43,655 bases of DNA from Planctomycetales bacterium 71-10 (lineage in GTDB: Bacteria > Planctomycetota > Planctomycetia > Isosphaerales > Isosphaeraceae). Made by a program: the position numbers and the translations under genes. The DNA is taken from assembly GCA_001898385.1 (NCBI GenBank), contig MKTT01000102.1, positions 1 through 43,655 of the forward strand, in the 5' to 3' direction. This document shows positions 42,601 through 43,655 of the stretch, in pieces. Positions within the stretch are counted from its first letter, which is position 1; the number at the start of each line of letters is the position of its first letter. A model generated the notes under the pieces. It did not search any database and had not been told where the DNA came from. It saw nothing but the letters and a program-made list of their open reading frames with translations.

Positions 42601-43655
42601 AATCGGACCGGCCCGCGTCCGAGGCGTCGCCCGGCTTGCGGCCGTCCGGGGACGAGGCTTCGCCCTGGCGGTCGCGGCCCTGGCTGGCATCCCTGGAGGT
42701 CTCCCGGTCGCCGGGTTCGCCCTCGCGGGCTTTCGGATCGCGGCCCTGCGCTTCGGCCTCGCCGGGATGTCCGCCCGGCTGGTCGGCGTCGGACGGCTTG
42801 CGGCCACCCTGCTTCGGGTCCGCCTGGCCTCCCTCGGGCTGGTTCTTGGGGGTCCCCTCGCCGGCCTGGCTCGCCTCATCTCCGGGCCTGGGCTTGCCCT
42901 GGGCGTCCTTCGCGGCCTCGCGATCGCGACCGCCGGCCTGGCCCGGATTCTCCCGATCGCGGGCGTCCTGCGATTCGGCTGGATTTCGCCCGGCCTGGCC
43001 CTGCTCCGGGGCCTGGGCCTGGCCGGGCTGGCCTTGCGGATCCCGGCCGGGCTGGCCCTGACGCCCCTGGGGCGGCGGGTTCGTGCCCGCCTCGCCCTGG
43101 CGCGTCTGGGGCTGCTGGTCCTGGTCCCGGCCCGCCGCATCCTGCGCGTCCTGGGCCGGGCCGGCGTTGGGGTCGCGCTCGCCCGGCTTGACCTCGTTCC
43201 CGGGGTCGTTCGCGCCGGCGGGGCGAGGCTGCTGCGGGGGCCGGGCGCCGGCGGCGTCGGGCGGGTTCATGCGGGGGCGTTCGCCGGCGGCGCCGTCGGA
43301 CTGGGCGGCGGGCGGATTGGTCGCGTCGGGCCGTCCCGGTTCGCCAGGGCGGTCGGCGGTGGGCTTGTCGAGGAGGCCCTTCTTGCGCAGAACATCTTCC
43401 ATCCGTCGCATGCGGGGGTCGGCGGCGGGGTCGGCGGGCTGGCCGGGCTGCTGGGCGTCGGCCTGCTGCTGTTCGTCGGGACGGGCGTCGCCGGGTTGGG
43501 GGGCGGCGCCGGGGTCCCGAGGCTGGGGGGCGGACGAGGACTCGCCGCGGTCGGGGCCCTGGCGGCCCTGGGGTTGGGCCTCTCCCTGAGGCTGGCTCTC
43601 GCCCTGGGAGGGCTCGTCGGCCTGCTGGGTCGGGGGCTGGTCGGCCGGCGGCTGG
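39677..43655 (-). CDS. Giant low-complexity Pro/Gly/Gln/Asp-rich protein; 5' end missing
   Basis: The frame is open from the stop at 39677 to the right edge, about 1325 codons; the first in-window ATG (43411) is probably internal because the same biased composition (PADQPPTQQADEPSQ...) continues past it. From the edge to about 41000 it is rich in Pro, Asp, Arg, Gly and Gln with Lys/Asp repeats; from about 40950 to 40250 it is mostly Gly/Gln/Pro (GQGQGQ, GQQPGQ). The last 150 or so residues are ordinary: VLRTVRDLLDKQADTSDLEAATGMSRAEMEQFVKQYEK, GLGNHSIS, and PPEFRGKVEGYKNAVSRSRS. I recall this kind of tail at the end of large planctomycete envelope proteins that begin with membrane helices, but the family is not certain. 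Most of it must be disordered. The opposite strand also has long open frames, which are compositional. Confidence 0.8.
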   Translation of the reverse strand, partial: QPPADQPPTQQADEPSQGESQPQGEAQPQGRQGPDRGESSSAPQPRDPGAAPQPGDARPDEQQQADAQQPGQPADPAADPRMRRMEDVLRKKGLLDKPTADRPGEPGRPDATNPPAAQSDGAAGERPRMNPPDAAGARPPQQPRPAGANDPGNEVKPGERDPNAGPAQDAQDAAGRDQDQQPQTRQGEAGTNPPPQGRQGQPGRDPQGQPGQAQAPEQGQAGRNPAESQDARDRENPGQAGGRDREAAKDAQGKPRPGDEASQAGEGTPKNQPEGGQADPKQGGRKPSDADQPGGHPGEAEAQGRDPKAREGEPGDRETSRDASQGRDRQGEASSPDGRKPGDASDAGRSDSAEGRDDAQPSGRPGDRQPSGQPEQGQAGRTNDGRSDAPDQPNANDRQPGRAGQGDPSKDRSQPDDRDPSASQGRPDERVPSSERKQPGQAGEQDASKGRRQPGQAGEPDSSTSQGQVGEPGDEKNDSPQPGQGQDRGGKPGQGAQKQAGRTQPGQVDPQSRSEEGSQSQSPQGQSGQNQQGQTSQKQQGQGRQDQPTGMSRENEGGRKPGEPSTAPQPSESDAGRPGTKPSDPAQGRPRDPNAPDDGANPARPDQATAGDRANPSQPGAKPEQPGRPDAGRQPQQGTPKPDAGPQGREKPRPDGSRPQAGQAPRNPQAGDPSSPDARAQGEKADAQPRPGDKPSAEGEKPDAQPRPGERRPGDPNAKKDEPRKDDAGKPKLGEGDPAEVRKADPNARADERMQDPNTRPDGSEKAARSDDARESAEQPDRADQPERKDAQPKANPKDPKSRTDAGEPAAKKDDAKKDDAKKDDAKKDEQYPKHRSPDPKDPKKPAEKPAKPEDQPIEEPSPSDEPQATPRPDSARTPSDPSTPSPSGNPTAGREGQPAQNQAQDARTGQPQSPSQSDAQSQQAAQGRKADQGQQGQGQQPGQQGQEQGQGQSPGQGQGQEQGQGQGGQGEKQGEGRGPGQSPGQGKQPGQGPGQGESQQPGQGQPNQGQGAQPGQGQGRDPQSAQGRGEGREPGRGQGEGEGREPGAGEGRRPGEGQEKGRGEGQAAPKGRGQGQAEGQQGKNQGEAQGQGNQPGQGNQPGAQGNQPGQGQGQPGQQPQGGGQGQGQPGQAGAGTPDSSPTGGGGPGGGPPPQVFPDQPDEPMAPTPERDAAGEETVAPRDQPQSELVLRTVRDLLDKQADTSDLEAATGMSRAEMEQFVKQYEKVKSAPAGEGREIEVQPGASGEDARASADLPGLGNHSISTRALKDRGDIPQDQIRDNQEGVRFAPPPEFRGKVEGYKNAVSRSRSSTPRTAPAPNGGTR
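41166..41225 (-). repeat. 15-base tandem repeat in the giant low-complexity gene
   Basis: Four perfect copies of TCGTCCTTCTTGGCG encode (AKKDD)n on the minus strand. The period is in frame, so copy-number change would lengthen or shorten a charged disordered stretch. Confidence 0.85.

Noticed and set aside
1..43655. tRNA, rRNA, riboswitch, prophage or insertion sequence
   Set aside because: I looked for cloverleaf-like segments, conserved rRNA blocks, transposase and integrase motifs and found none that I could support by eye.

Overview
The window looks like a piece of a planctomycete chromosome, most likely from the Isosphaeraceae or a close relative. The evidence is high G+C (about 70% by eye), a surface protein with the planctomycete N-terminal 'LEERAVPA'-type motif, and a set of families typical of that group: a DUF1501 protein, a YdjY-domain protein, a neutral-ceramidase-like protein, very long glycine/methionine/glutamine-rich proteins, and a HNH-endonuclease pair. 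No rRNA, tRNA, phage, transposase or CRISPR array was seen. The genus is an inference.

Layout. Positions 1-6230 (minus) hold the N-terminal 2076 residues of a giant secreted protein: a glycine-rich beta-helix followed by at least 17 Ig-like (He_PIG) repeats, running off the left edge. After a 536-base divergent intergenic region, 6767-17980 (plus) is a four-gene type IV pilus / type II secretion assembly cluster: a PilM-PilN fusion, a PilO-like protein, an unrecognised inner-membrane protein, and a 1455-residue secretin. The first three all carry long Met/Gly-rich tracts, which is the most unusual feature of the window. Hairpins lie in the gaps after each of the four genes. No pilin, ATPase or PilC-type gene is present.

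Positions 18160-26566 are mostly housekeeping and accessory genes: a YdjY-domain protein, a small unknown, an ABC exporter pair, a PhzF-family isomerase, a ClC channel with CBS domains, a Cys/Met-metabolism PLP enzyme and a PP2C phosphatase. Positions 26970-34626 hold an M16 peptidase, a YebC-family regulator, an unknown protein with a CxCxxC tail, a secreted alpha/beta hydrolase and a Tat-exported DUF1501 protein. The gaps here are rich in palindromes and in copies of a dispersed repeat of roughly 110 bases.

Positions 34835-36970 form an ExbB-ExbD-DedA group behind a near-consensus promoter. They are followed by an orphan Phd-type antitoxin, a small protein/HNH pair with a probable leaderless start, and a neutral-ceramidase-like protein. 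Positions 39677-43655 (minus) are the C-terminal part of a huge disordered Pro/Gly/Gln/Asp-rich protein that runs off the right edge.

How the genes work together. The pilus/secretin genes build one envelope machine. ExbB/ExbD would energise outer-membrane import or envelope processes. Many of the rest are exported proteins or membrane transporters, so the window is biased toward the cell envelope. A GGTACAAT-type -10 element precedes three unrelated genes and may be a local housekeeping promoter signature.
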